A stretch of DNA of 64,000 nt, taken from contig JAEVHH010000003.1 of assembly GCA_017607445.1 (NCBI GenBank), forward strand, positions 4,526,001 to 4,590,000, in the 5' to 3' direction. Below are positions 12,008 to 24,149 of this stretch, one piece after another. Each line of letters begins with the position of its first letter. Within the stretch, counting starts at the first letter, position 1. This stretch comes from Histoplasma ohiense (lineage: Eukaryota; Ascomycota; Eurotiomycetes; Onygenales; Ajellomycetaceae). The translations under genes and the position numbers were made by a program. The notes under the pieces were generated by a model that had not been told where the DNA came from, searched no databases, and saw only the letters and a list, made by a program, of their open reading frames with translations.

Positions 12008-12060
12008 TCACTGGGGCAAAAGAGCTCTCTCACACCAGCGCCATGCTGGTAGTAGAGAGA
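12008..12060. repeat. 53-nt hairpin repeat, copy 2
   Basis: The start lies exactly 100 nt after that of copy 1, in direct orientation. It has the perfect inverted pair ACCAGC/GCTGGT and the flanking CTCTCTC/GAGAGAG. All five differences from copy 1 are transitions, with A or T in copy 1 and G or C in copy 2. Confidence 0.85.
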
Positions 12061-12305
12061 GAGATCCTGTCGAGTGTTGGCAAATTGGCACGTGAGCTCG
12101 GCATTCTAATTGGTCTTAGCGTGCACTCTTTAGTGGCGCTAAACTTGGAAAATCCATCCCATCCTCAACCCTGACAACACGCACTTGATACCATGCTAAT
12201 TCGTTCCATGCATTGGTTTCGTGACATTCTTCATCTCCCCTCGTTTCGTCAGCATTCTTACCCTGTCCAAGCGCCAACACGCCTCCACCTCCTGTACCCT
12301 TTAAA

Positions 12306-15010
12306 ATGACGGACGGTGATACCAACCTTTATCCCAACTTCAGTGCACGGTCGGATGAGAGGGATGAGAGGCTATCCGACCTCAGTAAATCCCTTGTCGG
12401 CCCAGGCCATTTGTTTCAGTCCCAGTCGCAATTCAATCAACCATGGCATGGTCAGGCAGATGCCGCCTACACAGCTGATGGAAACAGTTCAGGAATCTAT
12501 CATGACAACGGCTCCCAATTTCATTCAGTTTTTACTTATAATGCTGGCCAACAAAATACCCCAGCACATGATGAGAATCAAAGAAGCTCAGGTGATGACC
12601 CTAGTGACTTAGAGATTTTACAGGCAAAACGTGCAAAAGCATTGGCTTCACTATCTCAGAGACGAGCTTCAAGTCATGGGGCTAATTCTGGGAATGCGGA
12701 TGTTGCACGTAGGAGCTCAGGCACTCTGGCTTCTCTCACTCAAGGCTCAGAATCTGCCATTGATCAGCCACTACACGCAAAGGGATCTGCGGCTGTTGGG
12801 AGTGCTAAGTCTTCAGACAAAGACACTCCAGCAGCCGCGGAAAGTCACTCTGGGAGGCTGGGTGCGGTCGAACAACAAAAGCCTCATCCCAATCAGATTG
12901 CCTCAGCTGAAGACATTGATGGTTTGCTGGCAGAGGGCAGAGTATCAGCAGTTAGTGTTTCCAAATCATCTGCTCCCGGCCAGCAAAGTGGGGAAGATGC
13001 TAGAGCTACCAGACGGACTTCTATTCCTTCAGATGAAAACAGTGCTCCGGCGGCAGATTATATTTCTCAAAGGCGTCAAACCGCTCATAAAATAAACCCC
13101 ATTTTGGTATCTGAATGCCGGAAGGCCAGTTACTCTTCTGCCGCAAACGAGACAGCGGGATCAAGTGTTGCGGATAATGTTGATTGTGCTTCTCATCCAG
13201 AAGTGAGACGTACGTCGGGACAATCAGATCATAAACCATTTCCAGAGCGACGTGTATATGAACCACCAAAGCGAACTTGGGCGGACAACAGTGTTAGCTT
13301 TTCTGTTTCCCGAAAGAATGGCTCACCTCTAAAGCCTGGCTCCCCCCTGTCGAAACGGCCCACTCCCGGTGCCATGCAATCCAACTGGGATGTTGATAAT
13401 GAGTTCTCCAGGCTCCAGCCCAATGAAATTGAAGAGATCCGCGAATGGCTTGAGCACACAGGCTATTATGATGAAACTTATCGCCGCGGAAGGTTAAACC
13501 GTTTCAGGCGACTGGCTGCTTTGGAACGCGAGAAGGAGGAGCTCATGAGAGAAGAGGTACAGGAACGTGAAGCTTTGACCAAAGGCAGCGATCGAGCTTC
13601 GTATTTGTTTTCTCACAAACTTTCATTTGATTCTTCCGGTTATGATCCTCAAGCAAATTCTTCCATGCCTCCCCCTCCTTTGATCCCAAAGACCAACACT
13701 ACATCTAGCACCATGAAGTTTAGCGATACCACAAGAAACCTAAGCTTAGGAGTGTCTGATGATCATACTCCCAGTCATGTCTCCAAAAGACAGTACTCTG
13801 ATCTTGAAAATGGAGCTCAGCATGAAAGAGCAGAGAAAATTGTGCGGACTCACTCTAACAGCAACTCCAAGGACGGGTTGCACAACGAAGAAGGTTTGTG
13901 GCCAACCAGAAAATTGCAAAGGATCGTGTACCCTCCATTCACACAAAAACTGACAAATATACAATACACAGCCCAGAACTTTATGAATAAAGAACGCATC
14001 AATATGATCAAGGACCATAAATTCTCTGATGGTGATAGCTCCCTGTTTAGGGAAGAAGATGAAAACCTCGCTAATCAGGACTTAACTGCTGATCAGGGGA
14101 AACATAATGGTACTTTCTTTCAAAACTCTCGACAAAGTGATGAGGATCTGTTGGATCCACACGGAAGCCGGGTCGACTCTGGCTTTTGGCGAGGCCGTGG
14201 TCGTGGTCGTGGTCGTGGCCGCGGTCGTGGCCTTGCACGCGGGTGGATTCGTGGCCGCGGGCGCGGTCGCGGGGAATCCAGTGCAGGTTTTGGTCATGAT
14301 ATTTCTTCCTCTCGTGGACTGAGAGGCTCTGAGGAGTTAGACCTGGCGGCAGGAGGTATGTTTCCAAGGCCATATGAAAATCTTTGGGTAATCGTTAAAT
14401 TTATTGACGTATCGAGTCAGATGTCACCTACTTCCTGATCAAATGTGTTGCATATGAAATGGTGGATGCGGCTAAAAAAGAAGTATGCAACTTTTTCTCA
14501 ATTTTTATCCTAACTCCCTGTTCTATAAGTAAACAGGAACGTCTAACACACCCTGACTAGGGAACTTGGGCAACGCAAGTGAAGAACCTGGAGAAATTTA
14601 CCAATGCTTTCGACAATTCTCGTCATGTTGTTCTTGTCTTCTCAGTGAATCAGAGCGGGGCATTCCAAGGTTATGTATGAAAAAGAATCCTGCAGAATCT
14701 ACTTTTCAAATATATCCCCCCCAACTAACCACGCTAATAGGCACGGATGGATTCTCATCCTGGAGCCGAAGGCGTTGAGAGGCCGAGTTGGTTCAAAAGC
14801 CTTGATATGCCTCTCGGCCCACCCTTCAGCATCACTTGGTACAATACCATTGAAACAAGGTTCAAATATGTCGGACATATTAAAAACCCTTACAATGACA
14901 ACCACGACGTTACCTATGCGAGAGACGGTCAAGAATTAGAAGAAGAATGCGGCCGTACTCTGTGTGGGATCCTTGATAAATCACTAGACTTCGTCGCTAC
15001 GTCAGACTAG
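12306..15010 (+). CDS. YTH-domain RNA-binding protein with long disordered N-terminus and RGG box
   Basis: The YTH domain binds N6-methyladenosine in RNA. Exons are 12306-14355, 14421-14482, 14561-14674 and 14741-15010 (831 aa); all junctions keep frame. The YTH domain is spread over exons 2-4, about residues 684-815: VTYFLIKCVAYEMVDAAKKE, then GTWATQVKNLEKFTNAFDNS, then FSVNQSGAFQGY, then PSWF, VGHIKNPYNDN and RDGQELEEECGRTLC. Trp707 and Trp759 sit where the aromatic cage of YTHDC1-type readers sits, and the end matches YTHDC1 better than YTHDF. The first 680 residues are Ser/Gln-rich and mostly disordered. Inside them, near 365-410, is a likely helical block (PNEIEEIREWLEHTGYYDE, then RGRLNRFRRL). 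Residues about 627-657 are an RGRGRG array. The long disordered front with a C-terminal YTH resembles the layout of fission yeast Mmi1. Target RNAs cannot be inferred from sequence. Confidence 0.88.
14190..14275 (+). repeat. RG/RGG-coding repeat in the YTH gene
   Basis: CGTGGT/CGTGGC-like units code for an Arg-Gly array, interrupted once by LARGWI. RGG boxes commonly bind RNA and drive condensation. The repeats also produce artefactual open frames on the antisense strand. Confidence 0.85.
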
Positions 15011-15143
15011 ATTCAAATTGGAGAACGAGGGCCCAGCCACAAGAACTGATATAGAGAAGTTTATAAAACCTCTGCGTGTGTCGTTATGATGCACGTAAGG
15101 AATATGCAGCCATTCTGGAATGATAAGAGAGAGAAGAGAAAGA

Positions 15144-15197
15144 AGAGAAAAGAAAAGAAAAGAAAAGAAAAGAAAAGAAAAGAAAAGAAAAGAAAAG
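15144..15197. repeat. (AAAAG)n microsatellite
   Basis: About ten AAAAG units follow a GA-rich lead-in, in the 3' region of the YTH gene. Confidence 0.9.
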
Positions 15198-16333
15198 TTT
15201 AATTTTACTGTTTACTGGGGATATTTTATTCCGAACATGTCCCACATGAAAGCGAGGTAAGGCCGGATTCATCATGGACATACATATCTCTAATCTCGTT
15301 GCCAGTCGAAAGTGAGAGCAGACCAACCAAGGCACTTTCATGATCGATTACCAACAATCGCCACATACAACACTCTTAAGAGCTACCCACAAACCATACA
15401 TTTCCGTCGTTCGCTACTACAGCTTCCTGAATCACCCTGCAATCTATCTTCAAGCTAGCCACATACAGATTGCCTCCCGCCATTTTTTCAGCGCATGTTT
15501 AGCTTGTTAATTGCTCATCCATTCTCTTACTTTTTTTTTCATTTTATCTTACTCGATTATTTACTTTATCGCCGGTCGAATATTGTTTTCGCAGCAAATG
15601 GACAATTGGCAACAGGAGGAAGTATGTTTTATTTTATTCAACGAGTATCAGAAAAAGCACACCAACCTATTATTCTACGGAGACATAGCACCATTTCGTT
15701 TTGTTGTTTTTTTTATTTCGGCATACTATTGCTTCTCCGTCATCACTATGCTTCGTGTGTAAGTCATTTTCGCTTGATGTAGGCTGAAGAAACAAAAAAA
15801 GTTAAAAGAAAAAAGAAAAATTAACCGGTGTATTTGCCATTTTTTTCTACGTGGTCGGTTAGGATTTTTGTTGATATTGTGGTTATTTTGTTCCTCCTGG
15901 GCCAGTACATATATATGGTTGGCGGTCCCAGTTTGTAAATACCATCGTTGTATCGGGTCAGTGGAAGGGGCTGGACATTTACTTGTTTCATTCAATTCTC
16001 GCCCTGGAAATCTTTAACTTGTGGGCACAGGTGATGTTCCGTGAAAACGCCCATTAAATCAACATATTATATACTACTCGTCATTCAGGGTAGTTGCGCT
16101 GCATTGGCGAGCAATGCGCATGCGCCTGTCAACTGATAGGGTGATGAGAGCATGGTTTTTGATATCATGTCACATTCCTTGAGGAAAAAGTTGATCCATG
16201 ATGAGAAGAGTTGTTTGAATCGTATTCGGTATTTATGTAGCCCGGATTGAGTTCTCCAAAGAATATTTACAACAAGCGGAATGAGTTGTCAACCCACATG
16301 ATGTCAGTAAGAAACGATAGGTGTGGGAGGAAT

Positions 16334-16334
<1 letters not shown>

Positions 16335-16365
<31 letters not shown>
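16335..16365. repeat. A31 homopolymer
   Basis: Thirty-one consecutive A lie between the YTH and carbonic anhydrase genes. I see no target-site duplication or gene-like sequence next to it that would make it a retroposed poly(A) tail. Confidence 0.85.
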
Positions 16366-16366
<1 letters not shown>

Positions 16367-16464
16367 CGTAAGTAACCCCTTCCAACACCAAACTGGAAGA
16401 AAGAACAATAATAAATCAAGAGTAAGAGAAGAACCCCTTAAAAAATCAAAACAAAATTCAACCT

Positions 16465-17364
16465 TTATTGCACAACCTCAGTCCTAAACGTCTTAAACGA
16501 ATCAATTCGAGCATGAATCACATCCTTCGGCTCATCCGTGTCCAGCTCCCTCAAAATTCCGCTTGCAACGTCATACAAAACCCCATGGAGCTCCAGCCCT
16601 CGTTCCTCAATCGCATCTAGAACCACGCTGTTCTCCTTCAGCGTGCGCAGGCCGTGACGCACATTGATTTCCGCCAGCTTGTGCGCGGCTTCCTGCGGCT
16701 CCAGACTGCTGAGGAGTACCCGGTGCTGTTCGCGCAAGTGCCGAAGAGGCATGAGCCAGGTGTCTAAGAGGCCTAGCCTTTTGTTCGCGAGGGCGGCCGC
16801 AATGCCTCCGCAAGAAGTGTGACCGCAGAGCACGATGTGCTTGACTTGCAGATACACGACTGCATATTCGATGACGGAGGAGGAGCTCATGTCGTTGTAA
16901 TGGATCACGTTCGCGATGTTGCGGTGCACGAAGACGTCGCCGGGTTGCAGGCCGAGGATGGCTGTTTCAGGGCAGCGGGAGTCGGAGCAGCCGATCCAGA
17001 GAATTTCTGGGTGTTGGCCTGTTGCGAGTTTTGGAAAGAGAGTTGGATCGTCTTTCGCGGTTTTGATTGCCCATTGTCGGTTTCTCGCTAAGGCGAGTCG
17101 ATATGCATCTAAGATGGAAAGATGAGCTTGGTTTCGATTCCCATAATAAGAATATGAGAGGTGTAGATATGTAGAGATATTTAGTTAATGCCCCTTGGTG
17201 GGTCAGGGGAAGCGGCGCGTGTATTCCATAGAAAGAATAACATCTTAACTCTGAATATTCTTGCCGGGGAACAATGTAAAAAAATGTACAAAACAGTAAT
17301 AGATAATAACCATACCGTCTGTGATTTGGGGAACTAGGCTTGAATCATCCGCAGTCATTGGCAT
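16465..17364 (-). CDS. Beta-class carbonic anhydrase
   Basis: It interconverts CO2 and bicarbonate and supplies bicarbonate to carboxylases at ambient CO2 (the role of yeast Nce103). Exons are 17316-17364 and 16465-17108 (230 aa), with a 207-nt intron (GTATGG donor, TTAG acceptor) that joins in frame. Zinc ligands are Cys57, His113 and Cys116, and the Asp59-Arg61 dyad is present, in WIGCSDSRCPETAILGLQPG and VLCGHTSCGG. The length is usual for fungal single-domain enzymes. There is no obvious organelle signal in MPMTADDSSLVPQ, so a cytosolic place is likely. The ATG at 17364 is preceded in frame by a stop and no other ATG, which fixes the start if the first exon is right. Beta-carbonic anhydrases link to CO2 sensing through bicarbonate-stimulated adenylyl cyclase in several fungi; that is family knowledge. 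Confidence 0.92.
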
Positions 17365-19750
17365 TTGACGAACACAAGCCCTAGGAAATATGGCTCAAAA
17401 ACGGATATGGTTGTTGGCTTGAATGAAGTTGGAGAGGAAGACCTTCAATCCCAGCGGAACGACTTCAGCTGACAACCCCGTATATGATACAGCGTTGTAC
17501 TATAACTTTGAAGCGTTTTGTACACCAAAATTGCCAAACTGAATTGCCGAACTTATGATGTGGCACTGTAACAAGAAATGTAAGCTATAATTTATGAATT
17601 AGCCTACGTTAGTATGCAAATGTTTCTTTTGAGTGATTTGATATAAATTTGTGTTCATGTTCCTTAGGAGAGGGGGTAAAGGTGGTTCTAGTGCGCTCCG
17701 TCAAGCGAAGAAACGGGAGCAGTCAACAGCCAAGAGATAAAGATAATGAGCCGGGAAGCGGAGATTGGAATATAAGGGGCGCTGTGAGAGGAGAACAAAC
17801 AACTACTTGCTTCTCTGCTGTCTTTGTTACAGCCAAGCAAAGGAAGTAGTACAGAGAGAGCAAAGAGGAAAAAAGGGAGTTTCCTTATACAACTTGAACA
17901 GTACAAGTATGTAATGGAGTACATTGCTCCAGGAAGGATATATCCGGCCACAAAATTAGAAGATAACCTGGATTCGTGGAGGGATGGATATCATATGATC
18001 GTCAACATTGACCTGAGCCTCGGGTTTTGTTGATGCATGGCAAAGGGTAAATTGAGAAGGCTTATTGCAGATGGAGGTAAAAATGCTCCACTGAACTGCC
18101 AATGCTCAAGAGCAAATGCAAAAGCCGAAGTCGAGCAAAAAAGGGGGAGGGGATAAACAAGTGATGATCAGCTGAGCTGTATCTCACTCAACCCTGGAAA
18201 GAAAGCCATGAATACCGTGTGAGATAACAACATCAAACTTCCCCTCATCTCGCAATGGAAACAGCATAACAAGGTCAAACATAAGAAAACCCGCGTATCG
18301 AGGTGGATGCATATGATCATAGGAAATCTTTGATTCGCCATCGGCTTTTCGTCATTCAGCAATGATGATGGTGCCAAGCTGGAGCGTGCATTGTTAGACC
18401 AATGACAATAACACCTTGCTGGAAGAGAAATTCGAAAGAGGAGAAGCGAGATATACCGAAAAAGAACGCAGTGAGTAACAACTAGCCAGCAATAAGAGTA
18501 GCATGTAGAACTTACATGCTGTTAATGACAGCCGTCGTACCCGAGACAACGATATCTTGCAGGTGACCACAGATGGCAAAGCTCCAGTTATTCCGTGCGA
18601 AATACTCCCTGTTCGTTTCAGTAACTGGCAGAGCAGGAGGCGGGAGTGAGAATGAGGGACTGGCGTGGAAGAAGCTGTGGTGTGGAATGAGAGCTGGCAT
18701 GGTTGGTTGTGCTGGGGGAAGACTCCATTTTTATTCCTTTGGACGGGAGCGTCTTCGGACGAGAAAAATGAAGCGGGAAGCTCTATTCATCATTCGCCGG
18801 GACTCTGCTCGTTTCTTGCAAAAAATCCAAAAAAAAAAAAAAAAAAAAAAAAAAAAAGCAAAGAAGGAAAAGAAAAGAAATAATGGAGATAAGCCCGAAG
18901 CGCTTGGGGTCAGTGGAGGTCGCAAGCTGCCCCGGAAAGGCCCTGGACACGAAGTAATCGATAACTACCAAGCGCAAGCGGAGGAGTCTCAGAAGTTAGT
19001 GTTGTTTCACAACAGTGTCTAGGAGTTGTTGAGAAATCGCCCGTGGTTCAACCCAACATATGTTGTTGGCTGGCAAAGCTCATGTGTGAGAGAGGCACCA
19101 TCTGTTTTAGAATATGAAGGCTGGCATTGCTTTATGATTCAATAGTGACTCAAAAGAGAGTGAGATTCACGTTTCTTTTATCGGTCGCCGTCTTGGCCTG
19201 CCCTTGGCTCTTCTCAACAAAAAATAAAAATAAAATAAAAATAAAAAACGGCGTATCTTAGTGCAACTCATCGTGAACAACATGGACGCACGCACCAAGA
19301 AAGTCGCTGCCATTGTGAAATAAGGTCTCGGACCTTATTCCCCATTCCCACAAAACAATACCTTCGACCAATTGCTATTCTCAAGATGCAAAAGTCCAGA
19401 AACGCTCTGAATGAACCTTTGATATGGGCTTGTCCCGGAGTCCGCAGATCTGTGATGATATCAGAGGGATCCTGCCAAGACAAACTATCAGATGAGCAGA
19501 TCGTCGCTGGTGCATGTTGTCCAGAGTGTGGTAAATAGTGAGAAATGGTATTCTTCTATTTTTTTGGGTGTTTCCATACAAATTAAAATCACATAGAGGG
19601 TAAAGGAAGGATACGCAGCATCAGCAAGCAAGTGAGCTTAACTCAAGCACCGTTACCCCAAGAACTCGAAACGAAATCCTGTTCTCATATACAACTTCTC
19701 ATTATTGGCTTGAGCGATGGAACTACCAACTAATTTCCACAATCGGTTGA
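17365..19750. other. 2.4-kb spacer between carbonic anhydrase and the 1010-aa gene
   Basis: It should include the carbonic anhydrase promoter on the left and the 3' end of the 1010-aa gene on the right. A 29-A run and an (AAATA)-type run occur. The largest frame (149 codons at 18573-19022) runs through the A29 tract as poly-Lys and has no recognisable domain, so I do not call it. Confidence 0.55.
18829..18857. repeat. A29 homopolymer
   Basis: Twenty-nine consecutive A, followed by a purine-rich AAGAAAGG-type stretch. Confidence 0.85.
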
Positions 19751-22700
19751 TCATTCCAACGGCCCAGTCCAGCCGAAAAACATATCAATTCGATCTCGCA
19801 GGGACGCTTTTGTCGGGATCGCAATGTCTGTGCCGGTAGTGGTGCCCTCTGAGGTTGTGAAACTATTAGTATCACCTTTCAACTTCGTTTGGGGTTGATT
19901 CGAGGTCGAGAGGTGTATATGGGCCTGTCCGGCTTCACTGCCGACACCAATCCCAGTTGGAGTAGCGGCATCAAATTCTCTATGGGTCGAGATTTGAGCT
20001 GCTGTGATTTTCAAGGCTCCCTCCTCCCCTTCATTTGTCTCCGCACTCCTAACGTTCTCGCTGTCAATAAAAGTAACCTCACCTCGACCATTAACCACTT
20101 TGAAAATATGCCCCAACAGACCTCTTTCAGCAACAGAAACTTTCTCCTGAACAAACAAGCTGAAGCTACTCAGGCAGGGCTCAATTTGAAAATACCTTCG
20201 TGGGCAGGATAGTCCAATACTCTCTGGTTGATTCTCTTGGCACTCAATAGTACTTGGGCGGCTGAGATGTTGATTGATGAGGACCAGTGTTTGCACCACG
20301 ATAACGGGCAAGAGAATTATTTTCTTCGGGCCAAGTGGAACATACTCAAGATAGGTTTGAATAAAACCACCCAACCCCTCCATAATGGCCATGAAGAGAA
20401 GGACGACCCTAACCAACTGGTGCACACACCAGTAGGCTATGCTTTCCGTCTCAATTGCTGGTAGTCCCAAATAACCTAAATCTTCAAAACCATGTTGCCC
20501 CCATTCCCTCACAGATTTCTCCGTCTCAACAAGGCCGCTTTCCCCAGACTCCGGGTCGGCCCTAATCATTGGAGTTCCTGGCGTCTCCGTCCGCCACTGG
20601 CTGCGGAGCGACGGCACATACTCCGCTTGGGTTGCGGGCTTTTCGCAAAAGAGTTTCGGAACCCAGGTTTGTGAAGCTTGTGTTTCATAGGGAACTTCCC
20701 AGGTTATACGAAAGCATCCATCAAGTTCATTTCCCTTACAGAAAATCCTAATCTTCGTTGTCCCAAGATCACTGGCATTTGCCACCCTTTGATCCACATG
20801 GAAATCCCTATTGCCATTCTCCATTGTCCATTCAAAATCCCCGACAGGACCGTCACTGATAATAACTGCAATAGAACCCTCATCGGCACAGAGAATCTTC
20901 TGATAAAAAGACAGTGCACAAATAGCAGTGTACTCCACAATTTTTTGGTGACACCTCAAAACCACTCTGATTTCATGGTTCAAGATACGTTTATCGCGCG
21001 ACTCACTTGATAGTAATTCTACCGCTCGCATTGATACAACCAACGGCTCGGCGATATCGAAATCCGCAATAAAACCGGCGCCGTCGCGTTCTAAACTCAG
21101 AAAACCCTCATTTCCACAGTCCAACTTTTTCCTAGCTGAACTATTGGGGATAGTTAATTTAACAGTTCCTTTGCCTCCTTGTTTATAAACTGGTAAACCG
21201 GGTATTTTCAGAAGTTGCCAGCCGCCTGGCTGCAAGGCCCTTAATCGTACTTTAAAATCGAATTCAATAATATACACCTTTGGCACAGATGTTTCTGGAG
21301 ATAAAATATAAAAGTCTTTGCCAACTTCTTCCACTATGGCAAGTTCCGGTACAGGAATAGTGGATGCCGTGTCCAGATTCGTTCCTGAATCGCGTTTCCT
21401 GGCCAATTCTTCTGCCGAATTCCATGGCATTCCCTGTTGAGATGATGGGAAAGGACTTGGCAGAATGACCGGCTTATGAGTCTCGCTTTGGCGTGGTCTA
21501 TCGGTGTTGTGAGTATGGCTCTCAACATTTGTGGGACTGTTCTCATTGTGATTTTCTGAAGGCTCTGTCGAGTATCCAGTAGGGCACAATAATCGAGATT
21601 GATGGTACTCCTTCGCGAGTCCATTGCACTCATCTTTCCCGAGCCAGGTTGAAACGTACATCGACTTATCGCTGTATTTTAGGTTAGGTTCGCCTTCTTG
21701 AGAGAAAATTGCAGCGTCGCTTTGCAAAGAATATTGAGTATGGAATTGGGAACCTCCCAGCTCAGACTGCGGAGAAGTACGGCGGTCAAAAAGTGGATGG
21801 CCCCCTACTCCATGTGAAAAGTTTCTAGTACGGGATTGCGGTGACCTCTGATCCACCCAACTTTTAGTCAAATCAGCGGACAGCGTATGCGATAACTTCA
21901 CTGGCGAAAACTGCTCGTTCCTATGAGTAGATGGTTTCATAGGCGGTATTTCATTTCCTTGGGTAGGAATTATCTCAGATGGAGGACTCTCTGTCTTGGA
22001 TGAGGAAACGGAGGTATTCCTTAAATTACCTTCGGGCTCCGACGAATGCGAAAACTCTTCATATGCGCTAGAAGGCCTTGCCAACCGCTGCGATTTAACA
22101 GGTATCCTGCTCACTACCCTTTTTTCAGACTTTGGGGTTATGGCAGCGGAAGACAATGATGACATTTCTCGATTATATGTATCACTCAGACGGAGGTTTT
22201 GAGCCGCAGAATTAGTGCCACTACTTTCTGAAATGCCCGCTGTTGAAACGTCAGTGCTCTTGCTGCCTTCACCATCGAGGCCGTCATCTTCATCAACGCC
22301 GATAGACAAAAGTCCAATTTCGAGCCCTGGAGCCAGGTCATCAAACGAAGGCATTCGACTGACGGTGCTTGTTGGGCTAGGGGGAAAGAGCCTTCTTTTT
22401 GTAGAAGAGGGGGATAGCTCCATTCCCTTCCGGTATAAGGTCCGTGGCGTGTCAGATAATGACTCAGTTCCCCCGTTTGCGATCCTTTTTAAGATATCGG
22501 GATGCTGCCTACCGCTTCCTCCGCCCCTAGTTGATCCATTCGATTTTTCATCACTGATCTCCCCAAGGTGAGAGGGGCAATCCTCCGGCATCTCGGTCGG
22601 GCCATTATACTGTAACAACTCAACACCATTGCTCAAGTCAAGCAGAGGTAATCTTGTATTTGGCGCAGAGATGAACTTGTTTCCATTGATCAGATTGAAT

Positions 22701-22896
22701 TCAAGTGTTCGTCAGTTGCTATAATTTCTTGGATGGCCAAGGAACAATGGGCTAAGGCAATAGAAAGGAGTTACCCTGGACAGCTTACCTCGATATTCGC
22801 GTGTAGAGCAATTTCGCTTCCTGGGTTACCATCCCACTCACCGCTCAAATCAATACGGTTGATTGGTGGTTGAGAGAGAGTCTCTAACGCCATCAT
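19751..22896 (-). CDS. Conserved large protein of unknown function with two C-terminal membrane segments
   Basis: I do not know a function. Exons are 22789-22896 and 19751-22675 (1010 aa). Exon 1 codes MMALETLSQPPINRIDLSG and ends NIE; the 113-nt intron has a GTAAGC donor. The acceptor after AAACAAG is chosen because earlier ones run into stops; it gives FISAPNTRLPLLDLSNG. There is no ATG for 45 codons at the start of exon 2, which supports an upstream first exon. Residues about 50-400 are Ser/Pro-rich and disordered. A folded region follows (about 470-720), including FYILSPETSVPKVYIIEF and LRALQPGGWQLLKIPGLPVY, with a beta-rich look. Two hydrophobic segments follow: VVLLFMAIMEGLGGF and KKIILLPVIVVQTLVLI. 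The tail is hydrophilic. The arrangement suggests a membrane-anchored protein with a large soluble N-terminal part. Confidence 0.75.
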
Positions 22897-24149
22897 GTCG
22901 ATATCATAGATGTCTACTCACACTCGGTCCTGCACGTCGTTTTGCACCAACTGAAGCCTCGCTGATTCTCATTCCACCATAACAACGCCTGTAGAAGGGA
23001 GTTCAACTTGAGAGCATAACTAAATCAACGGAATCGAAAAGAGAACGGTACGGGGATAGCAGAATCTAGAGAGGAAGAAAGTAGGAGAGCAAAGGGAAGA
23101 AAATGAGGGGACTGGGGATGGATTCTGAAAAATCTTAGAGTGCTGATGACCGCAAGACAAGTTTGATGTTGTTTAGACACAATCGATCAATGTTGGCGGC
23201 GCCGGGGAAACAACGGCTGAGAGGCCACAACACTCACCAACAACACATATACACTCGTGGGGTGTACTGTCGACGGTGTATGTGTAGTTCCCGCTTTGCG
23301 ATAACGCGCTTCAATGCTGATGCTCTCTAATGACGCATTGGATTGTCTAGCGCGTGTTCCTGGCGACGGCCCAAGCTTGTAGGGTGCAAGAGATCTGAAT
23401 ATGACTTAGTAAAGGGGCGCAATCCCTGTATTATTAGAGCAGAATAAGAACAGGCATCCTATTATTGTATCTGTCTGATCACCGTACATTCAACCTCACA
23501 AACCGAACATCAAACAGCGAGGTCAGGAACGCCTGAGTCAGCTTTCCGAACCATACATGATGCGCCTGCTCAATGAACCAGGGAAGTCCATATTACCATT
23601 ATAAATGACCTGTGTCTTGAGATGCAACTCTAAAATCCACGCCTTTTCCATTTAGAACTGCCAGTCCCGTGTTTAACAACCTAATTTCGAGCATGCACTG
23701 CAAGTTCCAAACATGGGAATGAGGAAAGGAAAAGCAAGGTAAGAAGGGGGGGAAACAGCCCGCCAACTGATTTTGTATGAGTAAAAGGAAAAGAGGGGCC
23801 CATTACAAACAAAAAGAAGAAGAGAGAAAAGAAGAGTAAAATAACATACTGTACAAGAAAGGGACGTAAGAAAAAAAATGCAATTTTCGTGAACACCCCG
23901 TGAAATTAAAAATAGCATAAAAACAAGATCCGTAAGTCCTAAGGCACCAGGTATAACTGTATTATTCCCAACCGGACCAGTCCCTCCTCCCTTTGACACC
24001 TTCCGTGAAAATCTATCCAAGCGGACGAGTATGGAAACTGAGAAAGTCTCATGTCAGAATACAAGGACGAATATTAAGCCGAAATGAACCCAGGGAATAA
24101 AAATATAAAATCATATAGACAGCGGTTCGTGAAATTCGCGAGGAGCAAC
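22897..24149. other. Spacer between the 1010-aa gene and the velvet gene
   Basis: This is the promoter of the 1010-aa gene (left) and the 3' untranslated region of the velvet gene (right). I see no gene in it; the 115-codon minus-strand frame near 23700-24020 is low complexity. Confidence 0.6.

Larger units (their letters stand above)
11378..12305. other. Spacer with repeats and a transposase-like remnant
   Basis: This holds the 3' end of the 589-aa gene, an AT run at 11410-11428, a possible DNA-transposase fragment at 11720, two 53-nt hairpin repeats, and the YTH-gene promoter from about 12070. Confidence 0.6.
15011..16464. other. AT-rich spacer between the YTH gene and carbonic anhydrase (tail to tail)
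   Basis: Both flanking genes end here, so this should be mostly 3' untranslated sequence. It contains an (AAAAG)n microsatellite and an A31 run. The two overlapping plus-strand frames near 15500-15780 are low-complexity, Phe-rich and unlike any protein I recognise, so I leave them out. Confidence 0.6.

Noticed and set aside
14071..14373. Antisense frames rich in His-Asp or Ala-Thr repeats
   Set aside because: Shadows of the RGG-coding repeat in the YTH gene.
15495..15782. 95- and 83-codon overlapping plus-strand frames
   Set aside because: Phe- and Ile-rich translation of AT-rich spacer; no recognisable motif.
16335..16365. A31 as the tail of a retroposed element
   Set aside because: No flanking duplication and no transcript-like or LINE/SINE-like sequence beside it; several other long A runs occur in spacers here.
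18573..19022. 149-codon plus-strand frame
   Set aside because: It runs through the A29 tract as poly-Lys, has no domain I recognise and no sensible splice partner.
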